53,723 nt of DNA, taken from positions 1,408-55,130 of the forward strand of contig JALHMN010000007.1 in assembly GCA_022844005.1 (NCBI GenBank), given 5' to 3'. Positions 1 through 8,667 of the stretch are shown in pieces (position 1 is the first letter of the stretch; every line of letters begins with the position of its first letter). The position numbers were made by a program, and so were the translations under genes. The notes below the pieces were generated by a model. The model was not told where the DNA came from. It did not search any database and worked only from the letters and a program-made list of their open reading frames with translations. This DNA comes from a bacterium (GTDB lineage Bacteria > Pseudomonadota > Alphaproteobacteria > Ferrovibrionales > Ferrovibrionaceae).

Positions 1-152
1 CCGGCTTGCAGATCGAAGCCCCGTTCGGCCTCGGGGATCTGCTGGCGATGGTCGTGCGGCCGAACCGCGCGCTTGTCAGCCGCGAGGTCTACGAGGCGAA
101 AACGCGGCGTTGGCGGGCCGTATGGCCAATGCTCGACATTCGGCCTTGGTAA
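1..152 (+). CDS. Nucleotidyltransferase-like protein (NTP_transf_6/DUF925), C-terminal fragment
   Basis: The window opens inside a plus-strand frame that stops with TAA at 150-152, leaving 49 residues. The visible end includes GLQIEAPFGLGDL, then VRPN and a Trp-rich close (RWRAVWPMLDIRPW). That layout (an APFGL element, a VRPNP-like element and a final WP-L-PW) matches the end of the NTP_transf_6 family as I remember it. Members are thought to be nucleotidyltransferase-fold proteins of unknown substrate. The catalytic N-terminus is outside the window, so activity cannot be judged. An AT-rich gap separates it from cysG, so the two are probably not co-transcribed. Confidence 0.6.
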   Translation, partial: GLQIEAPFGLGDLLAMVVRPNRALVSREVYEAKTRRWRAVWPMLDIRPW

Positions 153-270
153 TAACATTATTGTACTGTGTTAATTTATACACGACATAATGTGTGCTCA
201 CAACGTTTGACGAAGATTATTTTCCGAACAACATTCGTATAAGGATTTTTACACATACAGAGTTCGTGAA
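153..270 (+). promoter_or_regulatory. AT-rich upstream region of the sulfite reductase operon
   Basis: This 118-base gap is far more AT-rich than its surroundings and is the only sizeable gap upstream of the cys operon, so it probably carries the operon promoter. It holds an inverted repeat, ACATTAT (155-161) and ATAATGT (187-193), around a shorter imperfect palindrome GTGTTAATTTATACAC (168-183), a possible operator. A TTGACG at 207-212 resembles a -35 element, but I see no convincing -10 at normal spacing. No strong Shine-Dalgarno precedes the cysG ATG at 271. Confidence 0.4.
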
Positions 271-1605
271 ATGAGCTTGATTCCGCTGATGCTCGATCCC
301 AAGGAACGCGAGGTCCTGGTCGTCGGCGAAACCGACGCGGCCCTGCGGCGCCTCGCTCAGGTCAGGCGTTGGAGCGCCAGGGTGCGCCATGCCCAGAACC
401 CGACGCCTTCGGAGCTGGCGGAAGCCGCTCTGGTTTTCGTCGCCACCGAAGACGACGACCGAAACGCCGCGCTGGCGGCGCATCTGCGGGCCCGGGGCGT
501 CCCGGTGCATGTGCACGACCGGCCCGATCTCGGCACCGTCGCGATGCCGGCCGTGGTCGAGCGCGGCGACGTCCTGGTTGCCATCTCGACGCGCGGCTCG
601 GCGCCCGTGCTGGCGCGCCGGCTGAAGGAAAAGATCGACCAGCTGATGCCCGCCCGTCTCGGTTCGCTGACCCGACTGCTGGACGGCTTCCGCGACAGCG
701 TGCGCGCCGTGCTGCCGGGGTTCGAACCGCGGCGGCGCTTCTGGGAAAGCATCGTCGATGGTCCGGCCGGCGCCGCCGCACTCGCCGGCAACGAAGCAAA
801 GGCGCGCGAGCTCGTCGTCGCTGCCTTGAACGGGCGCGGCGCCCGGCACAATGCCGGCATCGTGCACCTGATCGGCGGCGGACCCGGGGACCCGGAACTG
901 CTGACCCTGAAGGCGCATCGGGTGCTGCAGGATGCCGACGTGATCCTGCATGACGAACTGATCACGCCCGCCATCCTCCAGCGCGTTCGGCAAGATGCGA
1001 CCCGCATCGATGTCGGCAAGCGGAAGGGCCGCCACGCGATGCCGCAGGCCGAGGTCAACGCCCTGATGGTGCGCCTGGCCAGGGATGGTAAGCGGGTCGC
1101 GCGGCTGAAAGGTGGAGATCCCTTCGTGTTCGGCCGCGGCGGCGAGGAACTAGAGCATCTGCGCGCCGCCGGGATCGACGTGCAAGTGGTGCCGGGCGTC
1201 ACGGCGGCCGCCGGCTGTGCCGCCAGTGCCGGCTTCCCGCTGACGCATCGCGACATCGCCTCCACCCTCACCCTCGTCACGGGGCATGGCAAGAACGGCG
1301 AACCCGCCGCCGACTGGCGCGCCCTCGCCGCGACCGGCGGCACGCTCGCCATCTACATGGGCCTGACCCACGCCGCCGTCATCGCGCGATCGCTGCGCGA
1401 AGCCGGGATGAGCGCCGACACGCCGGTCGCGATCATCGTCAACGGCACACGCGACGACGAACGGGTCGCCGCCGGGACGCTAGGGTCGCTGCCCCGGCTG
1501 GCCGCGGGCGAAGGCGGCAAGGGCCCGGCCCTGATCGTGATCGGCGACGTCGTCCGGCTGGCGCCGGCCTGGAGCGAGATCGAACGCCTGGAGGCCGCAT
1601 CGTGA
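271..1605 (+). CDS. cysG: Siroheme synthase CysG (uroporphyrin-III C-methyltransferase with precorrin-2 oxidase/ferrochelatase-like N-terminus)
   Basis: The 444-residue protein has the CysG two-module layout. Residues ~200-440 are a full SAM-dependent uroporphyrinogen III methyltransferase: GGGPGDPELLTLKA, VGKRKGRH, RLKGGDPFVFGRGGEE, VVPGVTAAAGCA and the YMGL element. It would make precorrin-2 in the cytosol, and the product siroheme serves the sulfite reductase encoded downstream. Residues ~1-195 follow the dehydrogenase/chelatase module: a HDRPD stretch matching the region of the catalytic Asp, then ISTRGSAPVLARRLKEK. The NAD-binding glycine motif, normally VGGGxVAxRK, reads VGETDAALRR here, so the oxidase step may be impaired. 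The stop overlaps the next start as GTGA. Confidence 0.93.
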   Translation: MSLIPLMLDPKEREVLVVGETDAALRRLAQVRRWSARVRHAQNPTPSELAEAALVFVATEDDDRNAALAAHLRARGVPVHVHDRPDLGTVAMPAVVERGDVLVAISTRGSAPVLARRLKEKIDQLMPARLGSLTRLLDGFRDSVRAVLPGFEPRRRFWESIVDGPAGAAALAGNEAKARELVVAALNGRGARHNAGIVHLIGGGPGDPELLTLKAHRVLQDADVILHDELITPAILQRVRQDATRIDVGKRKGRHAMPQAEVNALMVRLARDGKRVARLKGGDPFVFGRGGEELEHLRAAGIDVQVVPGVTAAAGCAASAGFPLTHRDIASTLTLVTGHGKNGEPAADWRALAATGGTLAIYMGLTHAAVIARSLREAGMSADTPVAIIVNGTRDDERVAAGTLGSLPRLAAGEGGKGPALIVIGDVVRLAPAWSEIERLEAAS

Positions 1606-1898
1606 GCAAGACCTCGACCAAGGGCCGCGTCGCCGCGCCCCAGGTGCTGACCGCCAACGACCTCAAGAACGGCGCGGTCGTCTTTCTGGACAAGGCCGGC
1701 GGCTGGACCACCCGGATCAGCGAGGCGCGGGTCATCGACGATGCAGCCGAAGCCGCCACCCTCCTCGACAAGGCCAATGCGCTTCAGGCGACCCAGCTTG
1801 TCGGCCCCTACCTGGTCGACGTCGATGCCGCCGGCCGGCCGCTTCACCTGCGCGAACTGATCCGCGCCGAGGGGCCGACCGCGCCCCTCTTCGCCTGA
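1602..1898 (+). CDS. DUF2849 domain-containing protein
   Basis: A 98-residue protein starting at GTG 1602, overlapping the cysG stop by four bases, with GGAGG about eight bases upstream. It begins after a short basic leader with the element APQVLTANDL, followed by GAVVFLD and TTRISEA. This small family is typical of alphaproteobacteria and sits between cysG and cysI, as here. Its biochemical role is unknown; location implies help with sulfite reductase or siroheme handling. There is no signal peptide or membrane segment, so it should be cytosolic. Translational coupling with cysG is likely. Confidence 0.85.
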   Translation: MSKTSTKGRVAAPQVLTANDLKNGAVVFLDKAGGWTTRISEARVIDDAAEAATLLDKANALQATQLVGPYLVDVDAAGRPLHLRELIRAEGPTAPLFA

Positions 1899-1908
1899 GG
1901 ACCACGCC

Positions 1909-3567
1909 ATGTACGTCTATGACCGCCAGGACCGCATGTTCGTCCAAGCCCGGGTGGAGCAGTTCCGCGACCAGGCGAACCGCCGCCTCGCCGGCGAAAT
2001 CACCGAAGACGAGTTCAAGCCGCTCCGCCTGCAGAACGGCCTCTATCTTCAGCTTCATGCCTATATGCTGCGGGTCGCCATTCCCTACGGCACGCTGAAC
2101 GCGAAGCAGATGCGCGCATTGGCCGAAATCGCGCGGCGCTTCGATCGGAGCTATGGGCATTTCACCACCCGCCAGAACATCCAGTTCAACTGGATCAAGC
2201 TGGAGGAAGCGGCCGATGCCCTGCAGGTGTTGGCCGATGCCGACATGCATGCGATCCAGACCAGCGGCAACTGCATCCGGAACGTCACCGCCGATGCATG
2301 GGCCGGCGTGGCCCCGGACGAAATCGAGGACCCGCGCATCTGGGGCGAGATCCTGCGCCAGTGGTCGACCGCGCATCCGGAATTCTCCTTTCTGCCGCGG
2401 AAGTTCAAGATCGCCGTCACCGGCTCGCCGGCCGACCGCGCGGCGGTGCGCGTCCACGATGTCGGCCTGCGCATGCACCGGAACGCCGAAGGCCAGGTCG
2501 GTTTCGAGGTGATGGTGGGTGGTGGCCTCGGGCGCACGCCGATGATCGGCAAGACGCTGAAGGACTGGCTGCCGAAAGAAGACCTGCTGACCTACCTGGA
2601 AGCGGTGATGCGGACCTACAACCGCTATGGCCGCCGCGACAATCTCTACAAGGCCCGGATCAAGATCCTGGTGCACGAGATCGGTGTCGAGAAGATGCGG
2701 GCCGATGTGGAGAAGGAATTTGCCGCGGTGAAGGGCGGGCCGCTGTCGCTCGAGCCCGGGACGATCGATGCCATCGCGGCGCATTTCGCGCCGGCCGCCT
2801 ATGCGCCCAAGCTCGCCTTCGTACCCGAGCACGAGGCGCTGAAGCGGAGCAATCCCGACTATGCGCGCTGGGTGGCGACCAATGTGGTGCCCCACCGCCA
2901 GCCGGGCTATGCCATCGTCAACCTGTCGCTCAAGCCCGTGGGTGGCGCCCCTGGCGATGCGACGGCCGAGCAGATGGACGCGGTGGCCGATGTCGCCGAG
3001 CAGTACTCACTCGGAGAACTGCGCGTCACCCATACCCAGAATCTGGTGCTGCCGCATGTGGCGGTGGAGGACCTGCGCACCATCTGGGCCAAGGTGACCG
3101 CAGTGGGGTTCGCCACGCCTAACCTCGGCCTCCTCACCGACATCATCGCCTGCCCCGGCCTCGATTTCTGCGCACTGGCCAATGCCCGCTCGATCCCGAT
3201 CGCCCAGCGCATCACCCAGCGCTTTGCCGACCTGGACCGGGTGCATGAGATCGGCCCGCTCAGCCTCAAGATCTCCGGCTGCATCAATGCCTGCGGGCAT
3301 CACCATGTCGGCGGCATCGGCCTCTTGGGCGTCGAGAAGAACGGCGTCGAGTTCTACCAGATCACCTTGGGCGGCGATCCCGGCCCCGAGGCCGCCATCG
3401 GCCAGCTGCTCGGCCCCGCCGTCTCCGGCCCCGAGGCGGTCGACGCGGTGGAAAGGGTGATCGAGGCCTATCTGACCCATCGCCGGCCGGGTGAAGAGTT
3501 TGTCGCCACCTATCGCCGGCTCGGCCCGGCCCCCTTCAAGGACCATGTCTATGCCGCTCGTGCGTGA
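1909..3567 (+). CDS. cysI: Nitrite/sulfite reductase hemoprotein (assimilatory sulfite reductase)
   Basis: The 552-residue protein reduces sulfite to sulfide with six electrons at a siroheme-[4Fe-4S] centre. It carries the two ferredoxin-like half domains of the family (GHFTTRQNIQFNW near residue 85; RVTHTQNLVLP near 370). The four cluster/siroheme cysteines are C415 and C421 (CPGLDFC) and C458 and C462 (CINAC), followed by GHHHVGGIG. No reductase flavoprotein (CysJ) is in the window, so electrons may come from ferredoxin or an unlinked partner. It starts ten bases after the DUF2849 stop, and its 3' end overlaps the next gene by 17 bases. The family also includes nitrite reductases; the DUF2849/DUF934 context favours sulfite. 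Confidence 0.93.
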   Translation: MYVYDRQDRMFVQARVEQFRDQANRRLAGEITEDEFKPLRLQNGLYLQLHAYMLRVAIPYGTLNAKQMRALAEIARRFDRSYGHFTTRQNIQFNWIKLEEAADALQVLADADMHAIQTSGNCIRNVTADAWAGVAPDEIEDPRIWGEILRQWSTAHPEFSFLPRKFKIAVTGSPADRAAVRVHDVGLRMHRNAEGQVGFEVMVGGGLGRTPMIGKTLKDWLPKEDLLTYLEAVMRTYNRYGRRDNLYKARIKILVHEIGVEKMRADVEKEFAAVKGGPLSLEPGTIDAIAAHFAPAAYAPKLAFVPEHEALKRSNPDYARWVATNVVPHRQPGYAIVNLSLKPVGGAPGDATAEQMDAVADVAEQYSLGELRVTHTQNLVLPHVAVEDLRTIWAKVTAVGFATPNLGLLTDIIACPGLDFCALANARSIPIAQRITQRFADLDRVHEIGPLSLKISGCINACGHHHVGGIGLLGVEKNGVEFYQITLGGDPGPEAAIGQLLGPAVSGPEAVDAVERVIEAYLTHRRPGEEFVATYRRLGPAPFKDHVYAARA

Positions 3568-4063
3568 CGGCGCCATCGTCGCCGATCCCTGGATCTCCGT
3601 CGCCGACGATGCACCCGTCCCCCGAGACGGAGGGGCCATCGTCTCCTTCTCCCGCTGGAAGGCGGAGCGCGAAGCGCTGAGCGGGCTCAATGCGCCACTC
3701 GGCCTCGCGCTCGCCAATACCGACGATGTGACGGAGATCGGAGCAGCAACGAACCGCTTCGGCGTCATCGCGCTCAGCTTCCCGAAATTCTCCGACGGGC
3801 GCGCCTACAGCCAGGCGCGCCTCTTACGCGAACGCTACGGCTTCAAGGGAGAGTTGCGCGCCACCGGCGCGGTCCTGCCGGACCAGCTGGTGCATATGCT
3901 GCGCTGTGGCTTCGATGCCTTCCTGCCCCCCGACGACCGGCTGCTGAGATACTGGGGCCGCGTGGTGGCGTCGCTGCCCGCCTTCTATCAGCCGATCGGC
4001 ACCGTGAAGCCGACCGTGGAGGGCTTGCGCGAGGCCGCAGCGAAGAGACCGGCCGCTGCCTAG
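3551..4063 (+). CDS. DUF934 domain-containing protein (sulfite reduction-associated)
   Basis: I place the start at ATG 3551 (MPLVRDGAIV), inside the last codons of cysI; an ATG two codons upstream is also possible. This gives about 170 residues. It has the DUF934 signature: an N-terminal hydrophobic strand, LGLALANTDDV, then IALSFPKFSDGRAYSQARLLRERYG, a G-x-LRATGAVLPDQ stretch and a RCGFDAF element. DUF934 proteins are linked by neighbourhood to assimilatory sulfite reduction, but the reaction is unknown. In many relatives cysH follows this gene; here the next gene is convergent DUF1194, so cysH must lie elsewhere or be absent. Its TAG stop shares the tetramer CTAG (4060-4063) with the stop of that gene. 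Confidence 0.88.
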   Translation: MPLVRDGAIVADPWISVADDAPVPRDGGAIVSFSRWKAEREALSGLNAPLGLALANTDDVTEIGAATNRFGVIALSFPKFSDGRAYSQARLLRERYGFKGELRATGAVLPDQLVHMLRCGFDAFLPPDDRLLRYWGRVVASLPAFYQPIGTVKPTVEGLREAAAKRPAAA

Positions 4064-4830
4064 CCTCGCATGCCCTCCGGCGCCCTACCGGCGATCTCGA
4101 GGATCAGCTTGCGGCGGATGGCCTCGCCGAAGGAGTTGAAGTCGCGTGCGGGTATGCTGAAGGCGCCGGGACCTCCGATCACGTTCTTCTCGTAGTACTC
4201 GTCGATATCCCGTTCCATGTGGAGGATCGGCAGGCCGTTCACGGTGATCCGCGCCGCCGCCGCCGCGTCGCGCGCCTCGGTGGGCGACGGGCCGTTGTTC
4301 GAGCGCCCGTCGCCGGACACGTCGATCACCCGGCGGCGCTTCTCGGCCGCAAGCGCATCGAACAGCTTCATGCCGAACTCGATCGCCCCGCCCGGCGAGG
4401 TGCCGCCCGAGAAGATCGTGCGCGGCACGGTCTCGATCGCGTGGGCGAAACGAGCGATGTCCCCCATCGACTTCAAGGTGGTCCAGCCGATGGACTGATG
4501 CTGCAGGAAGTAACCGGACCACTGGAAATAGGTAACCGCCACGGCGCCGTGCAGCCCACCGCCGATAGCTCGTATCACCTCCGGCTGGCGGAAGGCATCG
4601 GCATAGCCCTTCTGCTGAAGGACGTAGTGTTCGGCCCGGACGCTGCCCGAACAGTCCGCGGCCAGCACGAGCGCGAGGTCGACCGCCGGCACCTGCGCCC
4701 CCGCGGGCCCGGGGCCCGCCGCCAGGAGGCCGCCGGTGGCGAAGATCAGGGCGCGTCGGTCGATCAAGGCCAGGCCCGGCGGTTGCGCGAACGAAGGCCG
4801 ACGATAGCCGGGTCCGGCGCTTGCCGCCAT
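4060..4830 (-). CDS. DUF1194 domain-containing protein (vWFA-like, exported)
   Basis: A roughly 256-residue protein if read from ATG 4830; an ATG at 4875 in the same frame would add 15 residues, and neither has a convincing Shine-Dalgarno. A signal-like segment RRALIFATGGLLAAGP-GPAGAQ follows a basic pair, suggesting export by Sec or Tat. The mature part opens with VDLALVLAADCSGSV, which has the spacing of a von Willebrand A metal site (DxSxS), and later shows IFSGGTSPGGAIEFG and VIDVSGDGRSNNGPSP. This matches DUF1194, a family of vWFA-like exported proteins without a known ligand. It is convergent with the sulfite reductase operon and shares no obvious function with it. Confidence 0.85.
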   Translation of the reverse strand: MAASAGPGYRRPSFAQPPGLALIDRRALIFATGGLLAAGPGPAGAQVPAVDLALVLAADCSGSVRAEHYVLQQKGYADAFRQPEVIRAIGGGLHGAVAVTYFQWSGYFLQHQSIGWTTLKSMGDIARFAHAIETVPRTIFSGGTSPGGAIEFGMKLFDALAAEKRRRVIDVSGDGRSNNGPSPTEARDAAAAARITVNGLPILHMERDIDEYYEKNVIGGPGAFSIPARDFNSFGEAIRRKLILEIAGRAPEGMRG

Positions 4831-5053
4831 AACCCCTGTTTTCGTGAGGGTTTTCGGGAAGATGCCCGCGCACATTGCTTGCCAAGGGGTCGAACGCTGA
4901 CCTAATTTAGCGGTGGTTTAGGGCGTCAGGGTCGCAGTCGTCTCTTCCGGCAACATGGTCGCGAAAGCCGGACCGGTCATCCGAAAGGACAGGATCGACG
5001 AGACGGCGGGCCGCGTAGCCGGAACGGGCGCCGCTGGGAGGAGCAGAAGCACA

Positions 5054-6841
5054 GTGAAGCAGACCGACATCGCGGTCCCCGACTACTTCCACAAGGTCGT
5101 CGATTGCCAATGGGCCTGTCCCGCCCACACCCCGGTCCCGGAATACATCCGACTGATCGCGGACAAACGCTTCGCCGACGCCTACATGATCAACTGGAAG
5201 TCGAATGTCTTTCCCGGCGTGCTGGGACGCACCTGCGACCGCCCCTGCGAACCCGCCTGCCGGCGGGTCCGGGTGGAAGAGCAGCCGGTGGCGATCTGCC
5301 GGCTGAAGCGCGTCGCGGCCGACTACAAGGGCGACGTGACCGGCCGGATGCCCGCCGCGGTGCCGGTCCGGAACGGCAAGCGCGTCGCGGTCATCGGCGC
5401 CGGCCCCGCCTCGCTCACCGTGGCGCGCGACCTCCTCGCCGAGGGCTACCACGTCACCATCTACGAGCAGGACCCCTTCGCCGGCGGGATGATCCGCACC
5501 CAGATCCCGAAGTTCCGCCTGCCGGAGACGGTGATCGACGAGGAGGTCGGCTATATCCTCGCGCTGGAACCCGAGCTCAGGCTGGGAAAGCGAGTCGACA
5601 GCCTGAAGGCGGTGCTGGACGAAGACTATGACGCGGTCTTCGTCGGCTGCGGCGCGCCGCGCGGCCGCGATCTCGAAATTCCCGGCCGGGCCGAAGCCGC
5701 CGAACACATCCATATCGGCATCGACTGGCTCTCCTCCGTCTCCTTCGGTCACACCACCTCGATCGGCAGGCGGGTGATCGTGCTGGGTGGCGGCAACACG
5801 GCGATGGACTGCTGCCGCTCCGCGCGGCGCCTCGGCGGCGAGGAAGTGACGGTTGTTGTCCGTTCCGGCTTCGAGGAGATGAAGGCCTCTCCCTGGGAGA
5901 AGGAGGATGCCATGCACGAAGGCATCCCGATCCACAACTTCCTGGTGCCCAAGGCGGCCCTGCACGACGGCGGCAAGCTGACCGGCATGGTGTTCGAGAA
6001 GGTGAAGCCGGAATTCGACGAGAAGGGCCGGCGCAACCTCGTGCCCACGGGCGAGCCCGACGTCACCATTCCCTGCGACGACGTACTGGTCGCCGTGGGC
6101 CAGGAGAACAGCTTCCCCTGGATCGAACGCGACATCGGCGTGGACTTCGACCGCTGGGGCATGCCGGTGGTCGACACCGTCACGCTCCGCTCCACCCATC
6201 CCAAGGTCTTCTTCGGCGGCGACGCCGCCTTCGGACCGAAGAACATCATCTGGGCGGTGGCCCACGGCCACGACGCCGCGGTCTCGATCGACCGCGTCTG
6301 CAACGGTCTCGATCCGGCCATTCGTCCGCCGCCGGGGACCGTGCTCACCAGCCAGAAGATGGGCATCCACGAGTGGTCCTACGACAACGACATCCGGCTG
6401 GACCAGCGCTACAAGGTGCCCCAGCGCCCGCCCGAGGAGGCATTGAAGGACATCAAGCTCGAGGTCGAACTCGGCTTCGATGACATGCTGGCCTACAAGG
6501 AGGCCGAGCGCTGCCTGAACTGCGACGTGCAGACGGTGTTCACCACCTCGCTCTGCATCGAATGCGATGCCTGCGTCGACATCTGCCCGATGGACTGCAT
6601 CACCTTCACCGACGATGCACCGGAAGCCGATCTGCGGCAGAAGCTGATGGCCCCGGCCAAGAACCTGACCCAGGACATCTACGTCGCCCATGGCCTCAAG
6701 ACCGGCCGCATCATGGCCAAGGACGAAGACGTCTGTCTCCACTGCGGCCTCTGCGCCGAGCGCTGCCCCACCGGTGCGTGGGACATGCGCAAGTTCTTCC
6801 TCGAGATGACTCACGCGGGTGCCGCATGCCGCAGCGTCTAG
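5054..6841 (+). CDS. GltD-like FAD/NAD(P) oxidoreductase fused to a 2x[4Fe-4S] ferredoxin, partner of KorAB
   Basis: I prefer GTG 5054 as start because GGGAGGAG lies at 5036-5043; an in-frame ATG at 4955 would add 33 low-complexity residues. The ~595-residue protein opens with a cysteine-rich helical domain (CQWACP, then CDRPCEPAC), as in the GltD family. An FAD Rossmann motif follows (VIGAGPASLTVARDL), then an NAD(P) site (VIVLGGGNTAMDC) and a second FAD contact (FGGDAAFGPKNI). The C-terminus adds a two-cluster ferredoxin: CLNCD, CIECDACVDICP and CLHCGLCAERCP. Such proteins move electrons between NAD(P)H and ferredoxin-type centres. It overlaps korA by 16 bases, so it is very probably the electron-transfer subunit of that enzyme. 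Confidence 0.88.
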   Translation: MKQTDIAVPDYFHKVVDCQWACPAHTPVPEYIRLIADKRFADAYMINWKSNVFPGVLGRTCDRPCEPACRRVRVEEQPVAICRLKRVAADYKGDVTGRMPAAVPVRNGKRVAVIGAGPASLTVARDLLAEGYHVTIYEQDPFAGGMIRTQIPKFRLPETVIDEEVGYILALEPELRLGKRVDSLKAVLDEDYDAVFVGCGAPRGRDLEIPGRAEAAEHIHIGIDWLSSVSFGHTTSIGRRVIVLGGGNTAMDCCRSARRLGGEEVTVVVRSGFEEMKASPWEKEDAMHEGIPIHNFLVPKAALHDGGKLTGMVFEKVKPEFDEKGRRNLVPTGEPDVTIPCDDVLVAVGQENSFPWIERDIGVDFDRWGMPVVDTVTLRSTHPKVFFGGDAAFGPKNIIWAVAHGHDAAVSIDRVCNGLDPAIRPPPGTVLTSQKMGIHEWSYDNDIRLDQRYKVPQRPPEEALKDIKLEVELGFDDMLAYKEAERCLNCDVQTVFTTSLCIECDACVDICPMDCITFTDDAPEADLRQKLMAPAKNLTQDIYVAHGLKTGRIMAKDEDVCLHCGLCAERCPTGAWDMRKFFLEMTHAGAACRSV

Positions 6842-8667
6842 AAGCAATCAACGACTTCGTCGTCAAGTTCGCCAACGTCAACGGGTCCGGCTCCGCTTCC
6901 GCCAACCAGCTGTTCGCCAAGGCGATCCTGCGCATGGGCGTGCCGGCCACGCCGCGCAACATCTTTCCCTCGAACATCCAGGGACTGCCCACCTGGTACG
7001 AGGTACGGGTATCCGAGAAGGGCTATCTCGGCGCCCGCGGCGGCGTCGACCTCGTGGTGGCGATGAACCCGCAGACCTGGGACGCCGACCTCAAGGAGAT
7101 CGAGCCCGGCGGCTATCTGTTCTACGACAGCTCCAAGCCGATGCCGGCCTCGAAGTTCCGGGCCGACGTCAATGTCGTCGGCGTACCGCTGACCGAGATG
7201 TGCAACCGCACCTACTCCGACCCGCGCCAGCGCCAGCTGTTCCGTAACATCATTTATGTCGGCGCCCTGTCGGCGCTGCTGCAGATCGAGCCGGAAGTGG
7301 TCGAGAAGCTGCTGGCCGAGCAGTTCCGCGGCAAGGACAAGCTGATCGCCCCCAACGTCAAGGCCTTCCACATGGGCCGCGACTGGGCGCTGGAAAACCT
7401 GCAGTGCCCGCTGGGGATCAAGCTGGAACGGCGCGACGCCATCGGCGACATGATCTTCCTGGAGGGCAATTCGGCGGCAGCGCTGGGTGCCGTCTATGGC
7501 GGCGCCAGCGTCTGCGCCTGGTATCCGATCACGCCCTCCTCCTCCGTCGCCGAAGCATTCGAGAAGCACTGCCGGCGCTATCGCACCGACAAGGCCACCG
7601 GCAAGGGCCGCTATGCCATCGTGCAGGCGGAGGACGAGCTCGCCTCCATCGGCATGGTGATCGGCGCGGCCTGGAACGGCGCCCGCGCCTTCACGGCGAC
7701 CTCGGGCCCCGGCATCTCGCTGATGCAGGAATTCCTCGGCCTCGCCTATTTCGCCGAGATTCCGGCCGTCATCATCGACGTGCAGCGCGGCGGCCCCTCG
7801 ACCGGCATGCCAACCCGCAACCAGCAGTCGGACGTGCTGGTCTGCGCCTATGCCAGCCACGGCGATACCAAGCATGTGCTGCTGTTTCCCGAAGATCCGA
7901 AGGAATGCTTCGATTTCGGGGCGCTCGCCTTCGACCTCGCCGACCGGCTGCAGACGCCGATCTTCGTCATGCTGGAACTCGAGATCGGCATGAACGACCG
8001 GCTGTGCAAGCCGCTCGCCTGGGATGCCAATCGCAAGCTCGACCGCGGCAAGGTGATGACGGCCGCCGATCTGGAAGCCGGCAAGCTCTTCGGCCGCTAC
8101 CTGGACGTCGACGGCGACGGCATCACCTACCGCACCTATCCGGGCACGCACCCGACCAAGGGCGCCTTCTTCACCCGCGGCACCACCAAGGACCGCATGG
8201 CGCGCTATTCGGAGGAAGGCCCGGACTACGTCGAGAACATGGATCGGCTGCTGAAGAAGTTCGCGACGGCGAAGAAGCTGGTCCCTGCGCCGATCCTGCG
8301 TGAGGCAAAGCAACCGACGAAGTTCGGCGTCCTCTACTATGGCTCCACCAGCCCCGCGATGGTCGAGGCGTTGGATACACTCGAGACCCGGAACATTCAC
8401 CTGAATGCCATGCGCGTCCGCGGCTTCCCCTTCGCACAGGAAGTGGAGGATTTCATCGCGGCGCATGACCGGGTGTTCCTGGTCGAGCAGAACCGGGACG
8501 CGCAGCTGCGCACACTGCTGATCAACGAATGCGGCATCGATCCGGCCCGCATCGTCCCGGTCCTGAACTACGACGGCAACCCCATCACCGCCCGCTTCAT
8601 CATCGGCGGCATCGCGGAGCGCCTCGCCGGCGCCAACGTGACCCCGCTCAGGAAGGCCGTGCCATGA
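6826..8667 (+). CDS. korA: 2-oxoacid:ferredoxin oxidoreductase, fused gamma/alpha subunit
   Basis: Start ATG 6826 lies inside the end of the upstream flavoprotein gene and gives 613 residues. Residues ~10-190 are the gamma domain (ANVNGSGSASANQLFAKAIL, then an LGARGGVD stretch). Residues ~215 onward are the alpha (pyrimidine-binding) domain, with AAALGAVYGGASVCAWYPITPSSS, the EDELASIGMVIGAAWNGARA stretch and TSGPGISLM. This is the KorA type used for 2-oxoglutarate and other 2-oxoacids: oxidative decarboxylation with CoA, passing electrons to low-potential iron-sulfur carriers. Substrate cannot be fixed from sequence. The stop overlaps korB as ATGA, so the alpha/beta pair is translationally coupled. 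The alpha subunit has no ferredoxin domain; the upstream gene supplies it. Confidence 0.9.
   Translation: MPQRLEAINDFVVKFANVNGSGSASANQLFAKAILRMGVPATPRNIFPSNIQGLPTWYEVRVSEKGYLGARGGVDLVVAMNPQTWDADLKEIEPGGYLFYDSSKPMPASKFRADVNVVGVPLTEMCNRTYSDPRQRQLFRNIIYVGALSALLQIEPEVVEKLLAEQFRGKDKLIAPNVKAFHMGRDWALENLQCPLGIKLERRDAIGDMIFLEGNSAAALGAVYGGASVCAWYPITPSSSVAEAFEKHCRRYRTDKATGKGRYAIVQAEDELASIGMVIGAAWNGARAFTATSGPGISLMQEFLGLAYFAEIPAVIIDVQRGGPSTGMPTRNQQSDVLVCAYASHGDTKHVLLFPEDPKECFDFGALAFDLADRLQTPIFVMLELEIGMNDRLCKPLAWDANRKLDRGKVMTAADLEAGKLFGRYLDVDGDGITYRTYPGTHPTKGAFFTRGTTKDRMARYSEEGPDYVENMDRLLKKFATAKKLVPAPILREAKQPTKFGVLYYGSTSPAMVEALDTLETRNIHLNAMRVRGFPFAQEVEDFIAAHDRVFLVEQNRDAQLRTLLINECGIDPARIVPVLNYDGNPITARFIIGGIAERLAGANVTPLRKAVP

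Noticed and set aside
4907-6847. 646-residue minus-strand frame
   Set aside because: Exactly antisense to the flavoprotein gene, His/Arg/Asp-rich, no domain and no ribosome site; a mirror frame caused by high GC at third positions.
6838-8466. 542-residue minus-strand frame opposite korA
   Set aside because: Antisense to a well-supported KorA; no recognisable domain.
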